Positions 1-12,564 of a stretch of DNA of 64,000 nucleotides are shown piece after piece; position 1 is the first letter of the stretch, and every line of letters begins with the position of its first letter. Source of the stretch: Schistosoma haematobium (Eukaryota > Platyhelminthes > Trematoda > Strigeidida > Schistosomatidae); contig NC_067196.1 in NCBI RefSeq assembly GCF_000699445.3, positions 5,432,616 through 5,496,615 on the forward strand, in the 5' to 3' direction. A program made the position numbers and the translations under genes. Under the pieces are notes generated by a model. It worked only from the letters and a program-made list of their open reading frames with translations. It was not told where the DNA came from and did no database searches.

Positions 1-434
1 TGTTTTCCCCAGCAATAACCATATTCAGGAAAATGTCAAGGATAAATTGTTGTTTATTGCCACTTCAACGTACATTTTGGATTAAGAGTTTTTCAAGATT
101 GATTAGAATCAATCTAGTTGATTAATTAGTATTTTCGAATAACATTTTGTACTCTGTTCAATAATCGATACAATTCGTCATAACATCTGCGTTGAGGTAG
201 TAAAAAACCATATATATATTAGTGTCATTGAACTGGGCGCACGTTAATAAGGGTGACAATCAAAGAATCCATATTAATAAAAGAGATAATTGAAACGGGG
301 AATAACATTTTTAATAGTGTGAAATAGGTTTGATTTACCTTCTGACCCTTTATCTTACGAACAATCAAAAACATACTTTTCAAAATCTATGGTGAACAGT
401 CTACTCTCAGCAAGTCTGTTGTTTTTCGAATTTG
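1..434. other. No recognisable feature
   Basis: AT-rich sequence with no open frame, splice-framed exon or repeat signature that I could support. Confidence 0.5.
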
Positions 435-776
435 GTAACAATTTGTGGCTATCAGGAGTCAGTATCTAAGTGGATAACACGATGGCGTTTTAAGCAAACG
501 GTATTGGGTCCGAGTCCCAGAGTGAACATCAACTCTCTCAGATGCAGGTACATCCAGCTGACGAGTCCCACTTAGGACGAAACGCGCATCAAACTGGACT
601 CCACTGCTAGTCACTATCCATCTTTGCGTATAATGCTTGTAAATTAAGGCAATATTGAGGTAATACGCACAGTATGCACATATGCTAATAAGAGACTGAT
701 CGATTTCAGTCCTAAACATGAGTGGGAAGATTCAAGTAAAACAATACCAAGTGAATTTATTATTGTTATTACTCTA
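435..776 (+). repeat. Sm-alpha-like SINE, copy 1
   Basis: The copy starts near 'gtggctatcaggagtcag', has a Pol III-type internal promoter (A-box-like 'tatctaagtggat', B-box-like 'ggtccgagtcccag') and then a hammerhead core. It is followed by a second module (about 640-776) containing 'gattcaagtaaaacaatacc'. That module runs in the opposite relative orientation to its placement in the copies at 22.0 and 45.6 kb. Sm-alpha is an established schistosome family of self-cleaving tRNA-like retroposons; assignment is by eye. Confidence 0.75.
544..608 (+). ncRNA. Hammerhead ribozyme motif (Sm-alpha type)
   Basis: The strand reads 'ctgacgag', stem II 'tcc cactta gga', then 'cgaaac', the hammerhead core CUGANGA...GAAA. 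Helix I can form between 'catccag' and 'ctggac'. The usual GUC cleavage triplet appears changed to AUC (still of the NUH type) and three extra bases follow it, so activity is uncertain. Confidence 0.65.
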
Positions 777-1489
777 GTCATGTTATCTCGTACGCCTATT
801 TCAAGCAGCTTGAATATAATCTATTAAAAGGGATGTTTGTGTTTGTTGAATTCCCAACATATCAAGAGGTTGATAACTGATTTCAAGGAAATTGGATTTA
901 GCAAGGATGTGTGATTGTCATGTTATATGCTCCGTGAATGATGTTTAAATTTGATTAACAACTGGAATTTGATCTGGGTATGATAAACCGGTTTTCAATG
1001 TAGCTGCATCTGTTAATCAAGCTGCTCGATATTTTAACATATAGATTGAGTATTTCTCACCTCCCTTAGCTTTATCCGAAACGTAATTGTAATCCATTGA
1101 CTGTTCATACATCGCATAACACTGCAACCTACCCTTCTCTGTACATCTCTAAATATTCGAGTTTTTAATTTATTTCTTATTTTTGAAAGTGTAACCAATC
1201 TTTGCTAAAATGTCTGGGCCCTTATTACCATTCAAGTATTTCGAATCCGTTGCAATGAAGTGAAAAAAATACAACCTACAATGTTGACTTCATGTACAAT
1301 TGTTTTATTTTGAACTAAAATCAAAACAAATAGGGACAAATTTTTTATATATATTTACATTTTCACTACAAATGCTTTATTGGAATTAAGCCATTTTCGG
1401 TGACCTGAAACTGTCTTTTGCTAGTCACATTCTAACAACAATTTCAATACAACAGAATATATAATGAACTGTAATTATTATCAGAAGTG
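777..1489. other. No recognisable feature
   Basis: AT-rich sequence with no open frame or repeat I can name. Confidence 0.45.
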
Positions 1490-1860
1490 GTTTTGTGGAG
1501 ATTTTAGTAGTTTTGTAGTTGAATTCATGACTCAATTAAAGCTAGAACACCATAGAAAACCTGGAAGTACTGGATGGCCATTGCGTCCTATTGTGTGACT
1601 CCTCGGCAGCTTGCATCCTCGATCCAGTTCGCTTGATTCGAACCCAGGGCCTTTAGTCTCACATGTGAATGGTTAACCTCTAGACCACTGAACCGGCCGG
1701 CATCCAATAGTGTTATTGTCTATCCTCATCTAATTCACAAGATTTTGCGACTGTTTTCCATTGTACTGAGGTAGATACCTGTCTCTACCCCACGCGGATT
1801 AGCTCCACTGGTCATGGCTTCTTATTAGGATTCCGAGAATTCCCTCACGAAGCTAGTCAC
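1490..1860 (-). repeat. tRNA-like SINE, near full length
   Basis: On the minus strand it has a tRNA-like head ('cagtggtctagaggttaa', then B box 'gggttcgaatc'), followed by 'cacacaataggacgcaatgg', 'catccagtacttccagg' and a tail 'aaaatctccacaaaacc'. The same unit recurs at 22.8, 27.8 and 44.6 kb and in fragments elsewhere in the window. The A/B-box spacing and the body after the tRNA-like part mark it as a retroposon rather than a tRNA gene. Confidence 0.7.
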
Positions 1861-1892
1861 TGGTGAGCACATGGTAATTATCAGTATAGGGT

Positions 1893-2013
1893 TGTGGAGA
1901 TTATTACGTTTTTGATTGAGATCGTGAACTGATTGATGTTAGACCACCATTGATAACCTGGAAGCACTGGACAGCCATTCCATCCTATTGTGGGACTCCT
2001 CAGCAGTGCGCAT
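1893..2013 (-). repeat. tRNA-like SINE, 3' fragment
   Basis: A second partial copy of the preceding unit in the same orientation; only the tail part is present ('ggaagcactggacagcc', 'tgggactcctcagcagtg'). Confidence 0.65.
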
Positions 2014-2119
2014 CTAACATAATTCTTTTTCATGATTATCAAAAACGATTTGCTTAAATTTCATGCAATCTTTCATTTTACTCTTTTCACATTTTTTTGA
2101 TCTAACTTATGTACTACAG

Positions 2120-2402
2120 TAAGATGAATAATTTATCGAAATTCAACGATTATAATATACATCAACATGAGAATTCAATGAATACAACATTAACAAACAA
2201 TAAAAAGGACAGTGAAATTCATCAAAAAATAAATTTAAGAAATTCCACACCCAGATTCCTATCCGTACCACCACATTCGAAATTTAATCTAGATCAAACT
2301 ACTTCTATGTTATATAATCAACCGGTTCTTGGAATTTTAGCCAAATATGGTGCAAACAATAAACACAATACTCTTAAAACATCTATGAAGGAAGACCACT
2401 GA
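2120..2402 (+). CDS. Candidate terminal coding exon, unknown protein
   Basis: A pyrimidine-rich tract ends in 'gtactacag', a good 3' splice site, and opens a frame running to a TGA at 2400-2402. An AATAAA polyadenylation signal lies about 165 bases downstream (2568). The roughly 93 residues are Asn/His-rich at first, then more ordinary ('STPRFLSVPPHSKFN', 'QPVLGILAKYGANNK'). I do not recognise the family. No upstream exon is identifiable because the 5' neighbours are SINEs, so the rest of the gene would lie beyond them. The frame does not match any transposon in the window. It could be a chance open frame; confidence is moderate. Confidence 0.4.
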
Positions 2403-2567
2403 TGAACAACAACGACAATAACAACAACAGGGATAATTAAATGCGTGAAAGATGTCAAACGAATTGATAAAAACAGGGAAATAACATAACTAAAGGTTAG
2501 TTATCTATAAATAATTTTAGAAGACATCTTTATATTATCATCAAAAAAGTCAAATTAGCTTGGTGAT

Positions 2568-2573
2568 AATAAA
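2568..2573 (+). terminator. Polyadenylation signal for the candidate exon
   Basis: AATAAA in 'gataataaaactgacgg', downstream of the stop codon of the candidate exon. Confidence 0.35.
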
Positions 2574-2714
2574 ACTGACGGTGTCAATTGTTGTTGTTGT
2601 TGTTGTTAGTAATATTAAAACCATTTTTAAGACGTCATTAAAAAATTGGTAACAGCAATTTTTATCACACCCCTATTCAGCCTACTTTTTGTTGGAAATT
2701 TATTAGTTATTTAT

Positions 2715-3182
2715 TTATTTCAACAAATAAATATTGGTACAAGAGGGCACCAAATATATATGTGCCACACCATATTTGTGTGTGTGGGGGCTGTGATACA
2801 ACCCTGGTGCCCAGACCGAAACAGGTGGTTTTCTTGGGGGACCACTCCCCGAGCATTCTACCTGAAGGTCTGATCCACAAGACAGTGGAGCATCGTAAGG
2901 AGATGTAGTCCCATGGTAGCCGGTGACCAACGATTGGTTCATATGCCATTTGTTCCCGCAGGATACTGGAGCCCATGTGCACCATTGGTTTGGGATCCAG
3001 TTAAAGCGCCGTACATTCGCTTTTCATCCTCTTATTTTCGTAAATAATACCCCCGCCACGAGAAGGCAGTGAGTAGGACTTCCCTGGCAGAGGCTGTATA
3101 CGTGTGGCCGTGTGAGGGCATTTTGAGAGGGAGGGCGGGCCTACCCCACTCTCGGCCATACCAGGGCATTTGGGGGCGTTGG
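2715..3182 (-). repeat. Dispersed ~470-bp repeat B, copy 1
   Basis: The unit runs from 'cgcccccaaatgccctgg' to an A-rich (AAAT)n tail at the low-coordinate end, so it is a minus-strand retroposon-type copy. Other copies lie at 20265-20752 (+), 37570-37970 (-) and 63745-64000 (+). No copy has an undamaged open frame, and short frames within it should not be read as genes. It may be a SINE or the 3' end of a non-LTR element. Confidence 0.65.
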
Positions 3183-3416
3183 AAATCATTGTTGGAAATT
3201 CTGTTTATAAAACATGTTATTCTAATACAATCAGATGTTGTTGTTTTCTTTTAAACTTTTCTATGCACTTTTATCAGTGACTTCCAGGTCTTCAATATGG
3301 TGGTCTATCTTATATCGACTTGTGAATTTAAATATTAAAATAATACTGATACTGATATTTTTTATGTGTTTGTCTTTGAGTTTCTACCATCTTTAATCTA
3401 ATAGATGATCAGTAAT

Positions 3417-3764
3417 TTACATAAACATCGATTTACACATTATTTTAGTGACTTTATTATTTCTGTCACTCCTATTCTCACAAATGGCTGATCTTCTATC
3501 TATGAAATGATTGTATGAGATATAATTATCGGCTCTGATGCTCCTATTCACCTGCCTGTTTACTTCTGTGTACTCACCTTGCGCCTTGGCTTTCTCTGCT
3601 CTTGTTCGACTGGTATTGATTGCTGCCTTCTCGTTCCTACTTTCTTGAATCTCATTCAGTGTATCAACAGTGATCCATTCCTTGTGATGGTGCTTCTTGT
3701 GGCCCAGAACCTCATGACATGTTGAAGTGATTGCTTCTTTGATCCCTTTCCAGTTGCTCTCCAT
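3417..3764 (-). pseudogene. RTE polyprotein fragment, endonuclease-RT linker
   Basis: A 115-residue open frame with 'WKGIKEAITSTCHEVLGH' and 'SRTRAEKAKAQGEY' corresponds to the lysine-rich linker between endonuclease and reverse transcriptase in the schistosome RTE element. It lacks both catalytic domains. The same linker recurs at 13.2-13.4, 48.8-49.1, 52.4-52.7 and 57.4-57.8 kb. Confidence 0.75.
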
Positions 3765-4289
3765 AGTAGTTCCCTCTCCATTGAGTAGATCATGAAAGGC
3801 CTGAAATCTATTGCTGAGGACTATCTTGAATTTGTTAAGTTTGTCAGTATCCCGAAGAAAAGCCGTAATAAAATTTTGTAAATAAGGAGGGGACGAATTG
3901 AGCGAAGAAGTTTCTTTTCAATTAGTTTTTCATCATGGCTCTACACTAATATACATAAGTATGATTTACAATAATGATATAATACTCATCGAGTGGATAC
4001 GTTACGTAATAATTACATAGTGACATTTAGATTACCATTGAGTAATTGGAAGAAAGACGATTAATAATATTCAAAGTAATTACTAAATCAAGAAGTTGCT
4101 GCCTTGAGTAATATATTAAAAAGAGAGAAGGAACAGAATTTTTTTAATGGATGGTCAATAGAATAGTAGTTACATAAGAATCAAGAGATGAATGTTGAAA
4201 AGTTATAAAGTTCAAAAGCAACAGAAACAAAATTACAAAAGTTAAAGAAAAACAACAAGTGGAAGAAGTATGAAAAATAGTTCTTTTGA

Positions 4290-4636
4290 AGGAAATCTTA
4301 TACTGTTGGCCAGGGCAGAGAAAGTGGTTGTACAAATCTCTTTTGAATGCAAAGATCAAGTTTCTGAACATTGATTGCGATGGCTTCCGCAATGTGCAAA
4401 AGGCGCATTCGTATACCTTGTGGCAAATTTGATGGGATATTGTAGATAACCTTAAAAGCTTTATTCAATTCCAATTGATGACCTGTGTTAACCAAGTGAG
4501 AGAGAATAGAAGTTTTAATCAGGTCATCAAGTTGAATTGAATAAAGCTTTTAAGGTTATCTACAATATCCCATCGAATTTGCCACATGGTTTACGAGTGC
4601 GCCTTTTACACATTGCGGAAGCCATCGCAATCGGTC
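4290..4636 (-). mobile_element. Penelope-like element 3' fragment with foldback
   Basis: Minus-strand frame 4495-4298 encodes 'NKAFKVIYNIPSNLPQG' and ends 'LCIQKRFVQPLSLPW', the C-terminal end of schistosome Penelope-like proteins just after the GIY-YIG domain. At 4521-4632 much of the same segment is repeated in inverted orientation, giving a hairpin with arms of about 110 bases. The block sits between two parts of an RTE element, so it appears to be a nested insertion. Confidence 0.75.
4374..4632. repeat. Inverted repeat (foldback), arms 4374-4484 and 4521-4632
   Basis: The left arm 'gcgatggcttccgcaatgtg' pairs with the right arm '...cattgcggaagccatcgc'. The arms are about 110 bases with roughly ten mismatches and a loop of about 36 bases. 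Both arms derive from the Penelope C-terminal region. Confidence 0.8.
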
Positions 4637-5364
4637 TTTAACGTTTTCATTGTAGTTGTTGGTAGGCGCATAGCATTGGGTGATGTTCATTGAAATGCCC
4701 TCTTTCTTTGTTTTGAAGGGGGCTTTGATGATCCTTGGTCCATGAGATTCCCATCCTATAAGTGCATTTTGTGCTCGTTTGGACAGCATCAATGCAACTC
4801 CTCGTGTATGTGGGACATTTTCTTCTTCATGGCCAGAGTATAACAGAAGCTCCCCTGAAGCTAGTCGTTGTTATCCAACTTGCGTCGAATGTGTTTCACT
4901 GATCCCAAGCACCTCCAGGTTGTATCTCCTCATTTCTGCAGCAATTTGGAAGACTCTTCTGGTCTCCCACATTGTACGAGCATTCCATGTACCTAAATAA
5001 ATGGTTGCTCTGGCTGTGAGAAGGGGCATCGGCCTCGTGACTTCCGTAAGAACTCGGCTTTCACCACGGGGTGTCATAACTCTTCTAAATGAAGACCTTG
5101 TGATTCCCAGGGCAGAGTTTAATTAGTTTGAATAATTTTTTCGGTTATCGTTTTTTTAGCGAGTTAGTTTTCTATGGGATGGGGTCGCTAACCCCATGTC
5201 CAACCCCCGTCCTTTATCTGGGTTTGGGATCGGCAGTAGCTCCAGAGGGGCTCCAGGCAGAGTTAAATCTAAAGTTAGTCACTAGTTAAAAAAAGATTAT
5301 TTTCAGCATACGGGAGTTAACCATTGGTCAATAGGTTAGACAATATCTTACAACAGCTAGTGTC

Positions 5365-5480
5365 CAGCTTTTAATACCTGGATGTGGATTATGTATGGTC
5401 ACAACTAAAGAATCCCATATTAGGACTAAACAACTATCCAGTGCTTTTAAGTTTTTAATATTGGTTTGTCTAGGATCAAT
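5365..5480 (+). repeat. Degenerate tRNA-like SINE fragment
   Basis: 'aaacaactatccagtgcttt' and the following 'aagtttttaatattgg' resemble the body and tail of the SINE at 1.5 kb. The copy is old and the call is weak. Confidence 0.3.
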
Positions 5481-5726
5481 TCGATATTCAACTGTGAAAA
5501 TTATCCAATCTCCTATGCAGTTAATTAAATAATTGTTTTTTATAAAACGTTTTATGATTTTCTGAGATAAGCATCTTCATTTTATTATAATTTTCCTCTA
5601 GGAATAGATTTTTTTCACTCTATATTGGATTGATACACTTATTGGTACTTCAATATTTACATATTAACACTTCAACTATCTGATAAACGTTCCAATTGTT
5701 GTCGTATCGACTACATTAGAACACTC

Positions 5727-5905
<179 letters not shown>

Positions 5906-6235
5906 TTAACTATCTAGTTCTTCTATGTTTATTCATTTCACCCATTTGTATTGTACACTTGTAACTATTATATGATTTGATTAAAACAACAATTTTGTTT
6001 ATTTATGGTTGATTCATTATGTTAGAGTGGAATTGTTTATTATAAATCCAGTTTCTAAATAAGATAATTGATTCTATACAGCGCTTATGATTCTATTTAT
6101 ATCAGTGTAGTTCTCATTCTCTTATTTTGGTTTGCTTTTCAATGAATAAATAATGCATAGAACAATTTTGGCAATAGATTCTTATTGATAATTTTTTTGG
6201 AAGGGGGGAATTCTCATTCTGTTTGTAAAAATGTT

Positions 6236-6405
6236 ATGACATAGCGTTTGAGACTGATAGGTCCTGGGTTCGAATCTGGTGAGGTGGGATCGTAGATCCG
6301 CAGTGCTAAGGGGTCACACAATAGAATGAAACGGCCATCTAGTACTTTCAGATTTTCCATGGTGGTCTAGCTTTAACTGACTTATAATCAGCTAAAATCC
6401 TATCA
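6236..6405 (+). repeat. tRNA-like SINE, plus-strand copy
   Basis: 'gcgtttgagactgatagg', B box 'gggttcgaatctgg', then 'cacacaatagaatgaaacgg' and 'catctagtactttcagat' follow the same order as the SINE at 1.5 kb, lacking the A-box part. Confidence 0.65.
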
Positions 6406-6409
6406 AACT

Positions 6410-7020
6410 GGTATGATAAGAATTAGCGTAATTTCCGCTAGTGTATCTCTTGTTGTCGAACCAAAAAGTTTTAAGTTTTATATTTTACATTATAATCAAT
6501 GATATTGTAATTGAATTGTAAAATCAGCCATTTTACTAATAGAGTTAGACAATTATATTATAAGTAAAGGAAAATAACTTGATTCAATCTTAACATAATA
6601 ATTGGAGTTCAACATTTCCGTTTATTTATATCTAGATGTTATTAACATCTATAAAGTAGTTTTTCAAAGAGAATAACATAGGAGTGATAAGATTGAATAA
6701 AAACTTGAATATGAATAGTCTCAATTAAATTAAATGTATTTCCTCAATTTATCTTACTCATAATAATTCAACAGTAGATTTAACTAATTAAAACTAGATA
6801 AATTTATTTTTTGAACTTGTTAAGTTTGTCTTACATTGTTCCTACTCGCTCCCTTCCCACTCTTTTGTATATTGTCTTATACTACTTATTTATATTCAGT
6901 AAGCAGTTGTATTTCCAACAATTTTCACACTTATGTTGTAATATTTTGAAATGTTCACATATATTTATAACGTTTATTGTACTTATCATTGTATTTATCA
7001 TTATAATTACTGTATCTTAA
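6410..7020. other. No recognisable feature
   Basis: AT-rich; one low-complexity 69-codon frame here has no domain or splice context and is probably chance. Confidence 0.45.
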
Positions 7021-7024
7021 TCGC

Positions 7025-7380
7025 TGTAGCCTTTATCCACAGTTTTTTGCATTTGTTTAAACGCAACAGTTTCCATATTGTTTGCTCTTGGTTCGGGTTT
7101 CGGTTGTTCGTAAACTGTTATCAAATTTAAACACAGCTATTAACTGTCCTTTGTACTGTCGAAGCCTTTTTATTTTCATACTTGAAGGACGCGTTTAAAC
7201 GGTCCAGACACCTCACAAGTTGAGGTTTGTAACTAAATTTTGTGTATTATTTAATAAAGAACCGCTATTGTAGACAAATCGTTGTTTTGGAAACTTCGGT
7301 TTTGCGTGTATTTCAACCGGGTAACTTGAACGCTTCGATAGACTTAACAGAACTAGTATTTTAATTAAACGAACGTTGCA
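7025..7380 (+). mobile_element. LTR-like sequence, possible solo LTR
   Basis: The block starts TGTAGCC and carries an AATAAA-type signal followed by 'gaaccgctattgtagac', in the order expected of an LTR (U3, poly(A) signal, R/U5). It is more GC-rich than its surroundings. No partner copy, clear 3' end or target duplication was found, so the call is tentative. Confidence 0.3.
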
Positions 7381-7944
7381 TTTTTATACAAGGTATTACA
7401 TTAGTGTTACTTCATAATTGATTTAAGCGAATAAACTATCTACTGAATAACTGTAACCAGTGACATTTTAGTTTCTATCTGATTAGTAGACCGGAAGAAG
7501 TGTAGAACTTATTTGAATCTGATTGATCTGTATGCTCTTTAACTGTCTTATAGTATACGATAAGTTAATGTCCTTTGTTTAGCAATAATAAACATTTATT
7601 CTGACTTACTCGAAATCGTAAATGTTTACTATAGGATTTTATTTCTATAATCTAGAGATATCGTACTCACTATAAACGTATAGATTATAATCTATGCGAA
7701 TTCGAAATTGTATCTATTTGGCAAGCAAGCTAAGACGAACGACTATATTCTCTTCTGGATTAGATATCTTTACACTATCAAAATTATTCTTTACTAGCTT
7801 AACCATTAGTTAATTTTAAAAGGGCTGATTTAAATAATCATTTTGTAGTACAATCGGTCAGTAACTAAAGAGTTCTTTATTTTTATTTTTATACACAATC
7901 ACATTTTGAGGAGCAAAGTACAAGTAGTGTAATATGACCTACTG

Positions 7945-7954
7945 TTTATTTATT
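7945..7954 (-). terminator. Tandem polyadenylation signals of alpha-tubulin
   Basis: On the minus strand 'aaataaataaacag' gives two overlapping AATAAA hexamers about 50-60 bases after the tubulin stop codon. Confidence 0.7.
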
Positions 7955-8005
7955 TAGATATTTTTTTAATTTATGACTTCAGAGAATTCATTTTCAAAAA
8001 AAGAA

Positions 8006-10578
<2,573 letters not shown>

Positions 10579-10656
10579 TTTTGATTAAGCTAATTTCAGA
10601 CAAAGCTATCAAGACTGGGAACGACTTTAAATTAAAAGTGATCAACTTCTCAACTG

Positions 10657-10664
10657 TTTATATA
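10657..10664 (-). promoter_or_regulatory. TATA box of the alpha-tubulin gene
   Basis: Minus strand 'cagtatataaacagttg' lies about 80 bases upstream of the ATG. A start site roughly 30 bases downstream would leave a short leader of about 50 bases. No second core element was identified. Confidence 0.55.
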
Positions 10665-10699
10665 CTGTGAATGAGTATTTTGTTGTCATAACAATAAAT

Positions 10700-11685
10700 A
10701 CGGTTACCATAACGCTAGCTGTTGAGTGCATGATTATTATTGGTTGGATTCAGAGGTGTGCTTGTAGGTTTTTGCACCTAAAGTAATTACTGTAGAAACC
10801 GTAGTGTTGGTGCTGTGAAACAAACAGTAAATTTATTTTAGTTAATTTATTTAAAGAAATTTACAAAGGATTTGTAAATGTATGACTCGAAGAAATCGGG
10901 AAGCATAGTAGGATCTCTGATCATTTACCATATAACTTAACATTTTATGACCCTTAATCTACTGATGCCTTACGTAGACGTACCATTAAGACACGTCACT
11001 CAACTAGATCATGCACAGAGTTCCAGATATTGACTCGAATGAACCATGGTGAATAACTTAGCTCCTCAAGAACGATAATGCTTTGTTGTCTCAATCTTAA
11101 AATAGTTGGCATTAAATGACTGTAGCGATGACTGTAACGAAACGACTGAAGTTTGAAATGTAGATTAATAATCAATAAGTTTATAGTTAAATCTCAATGA
11201 GTAGAAAAGTTGTATTTCTGACGTATTGTGACTTAATGTGAGCCACTTCTTCAAAGTAAATATTTCCTCTCAATATCCAATAATAATTAGCTCTTTCTTT
11301 TTCTCTCGTGTCAATTCAATTATGTATTCTGAAAGTATTACACATTTGGAATGATTTTTAAGGATTGTCTCAAGTCTATGACTGTTATATATGACATGTA
11401 TATAACCAGTATAAATGCCATTCTCTAATTGATATCATCTTGTGAAAATATTTAACGTATGTAAATTCCTCTTCTTCTTCATTTACCTACAGTTGTGATC
11501 CTTCTATGATTGCAGTCCTTACTCTACTGGAATTTTTCTGTTTAGTTATGATCGGGTAACAAATAAGTGACCTATTTACTTACATGATCAAAACCAACTG
11601 ATGAGGGATCTCCAATCAAATATGTTCAGGACACTACTTTCTAGTTGTTACCAACTACTATTAGTGATATTGATGTCTGCCTCTG
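10700..11685. other. No recognisable feature
   Basis: Sequence upstream of alpha-tubulin; no open frame, repeat or other gene recognised. Confidence 0.45.
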
Positions 11686-11689
11686 ACTC

Positions 11690-12560
11690 AAAGCTCCATT
11701 TGTTCTTTAGTCTATCTATTTTCTTTTCCTATTGAGGATTCCAAGTTAGAGTTTGGCCTATGGTTCAGTTTCATGGTTTCCACAATGTGTGTCCCGTTCA
11801 CCAGTAACAGCTTTCCGAATTTCCTACTTAACTGTAACTTGATTTGTTCACGACTACAGTAGATTATTGTTGATAGCCTATGACCAATGGATCTGGAGCA
11901 TCTTATGTAGACAGCTGTTTATGAATAGCTGTTCTTTTTGACGATGATTGATGTTGTTCTTAAAGTTTCAGCTCCATACAATCAAACTGTGTTAACGTTT
12001 GTGTTAAGATTTCCGATTAATCTTGGGTGGCGAATGATCTGGGTTACAGATGTTCCTCAATTACAGAAATGCAGTACTTGCATTGAAAATTCGTGTCTTC
12101 ATATATAAATCAATGTTGCACTCCAGATATGTGAAAACTTACATCTCATATAGAGCTTCTCCACCAAGTGTAATTTGGTTGGTGCTAACAATGCTTTTAG
12201 TGTCGGAGACGATCCCACAAATTCTTCCTATCCACACTGTCAAATGCTTTATCGTAATCAACAAAGTTAATGCACTGAAATGAATACAGGGATTGCACTT
12301 CGTCGAGTGTAGGTATTCTTTACTTCATGTTCAGAATACAATGACTACTTTTCTGGGGTAAGTACTTTCTTTCAGGATTATATTTTGTGTATTTCACCTA
12401 TTTCGAAAAGAGACAGATTGTATCATCTCATTTCCATTGATATTTGAGTAGTTATTCTAGTCTACCACATTGTGCAGGAATTCAATGAACCTACATAAGC
12501 TGCTAACTCCACTTGTAACCCATCTATAGTTACTGCGGGACCAAACCCGTGTAAATAAAA
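11690..12560 (-). mobile_element. RTE element fragment, RT and C-terminal region
   Basis: Minus-strand translation gives broken pieces such as 'RKNLWDRLRH' (RT region after the FDSVDR motif) and the downstream C-terminal part, homologous by eye to the RTE tracts at 38.5-39.1 and 46.0-46.5 kb. Many frameshifts and stops are present. It lies head to head with the next RTE copy. Confidence 0.6.
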
Positions 12561-12564
12561 TAGG

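Larger units (their letters stand above)
3400..5285 (-). mobile_element. RTE-clade (SR2-like) non-LTR element, decayed and interrupted
   Basis: On the minus strand the 5' untranslated part and endonuclease start come first (about 5285-4640), with 'TARATIYLGTWNARTMW', 'LEVLGISETHSTQ' and 'GISMNITQCYAPTN', which match apurinic endonucleases of RTE elements. The region just after the endonuclease follows at 3875-3417 ('EAITSTCHEVLGHKK', 'SRTRAEKAKAQGEY'). The two parts are separated by about 760 bases containing a Penelope fragment. The reverse transcriptase is missing here. Frameshifts make it non-functional. Confidence 0.8.

Noticed and set aside
459..719. 86-codon minus-strand open frame over an Sm-alpha-like copy
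   Set aside because: It runs antisense through the Pol III boxes and the hammerhead; the frame is explained by the repeat.
1620..1690. tRNA gene suggested by A- and B-box-like sequences
   Set aside because: No acceptor stem or cloverleaf; the unit continues into a SINE body and occurs in many copies.
2646..3254. Several overlapping frames on both strands
   Set aside because: All lie in dispersed repeat B or its A-rich tail and are not conserved between copies.
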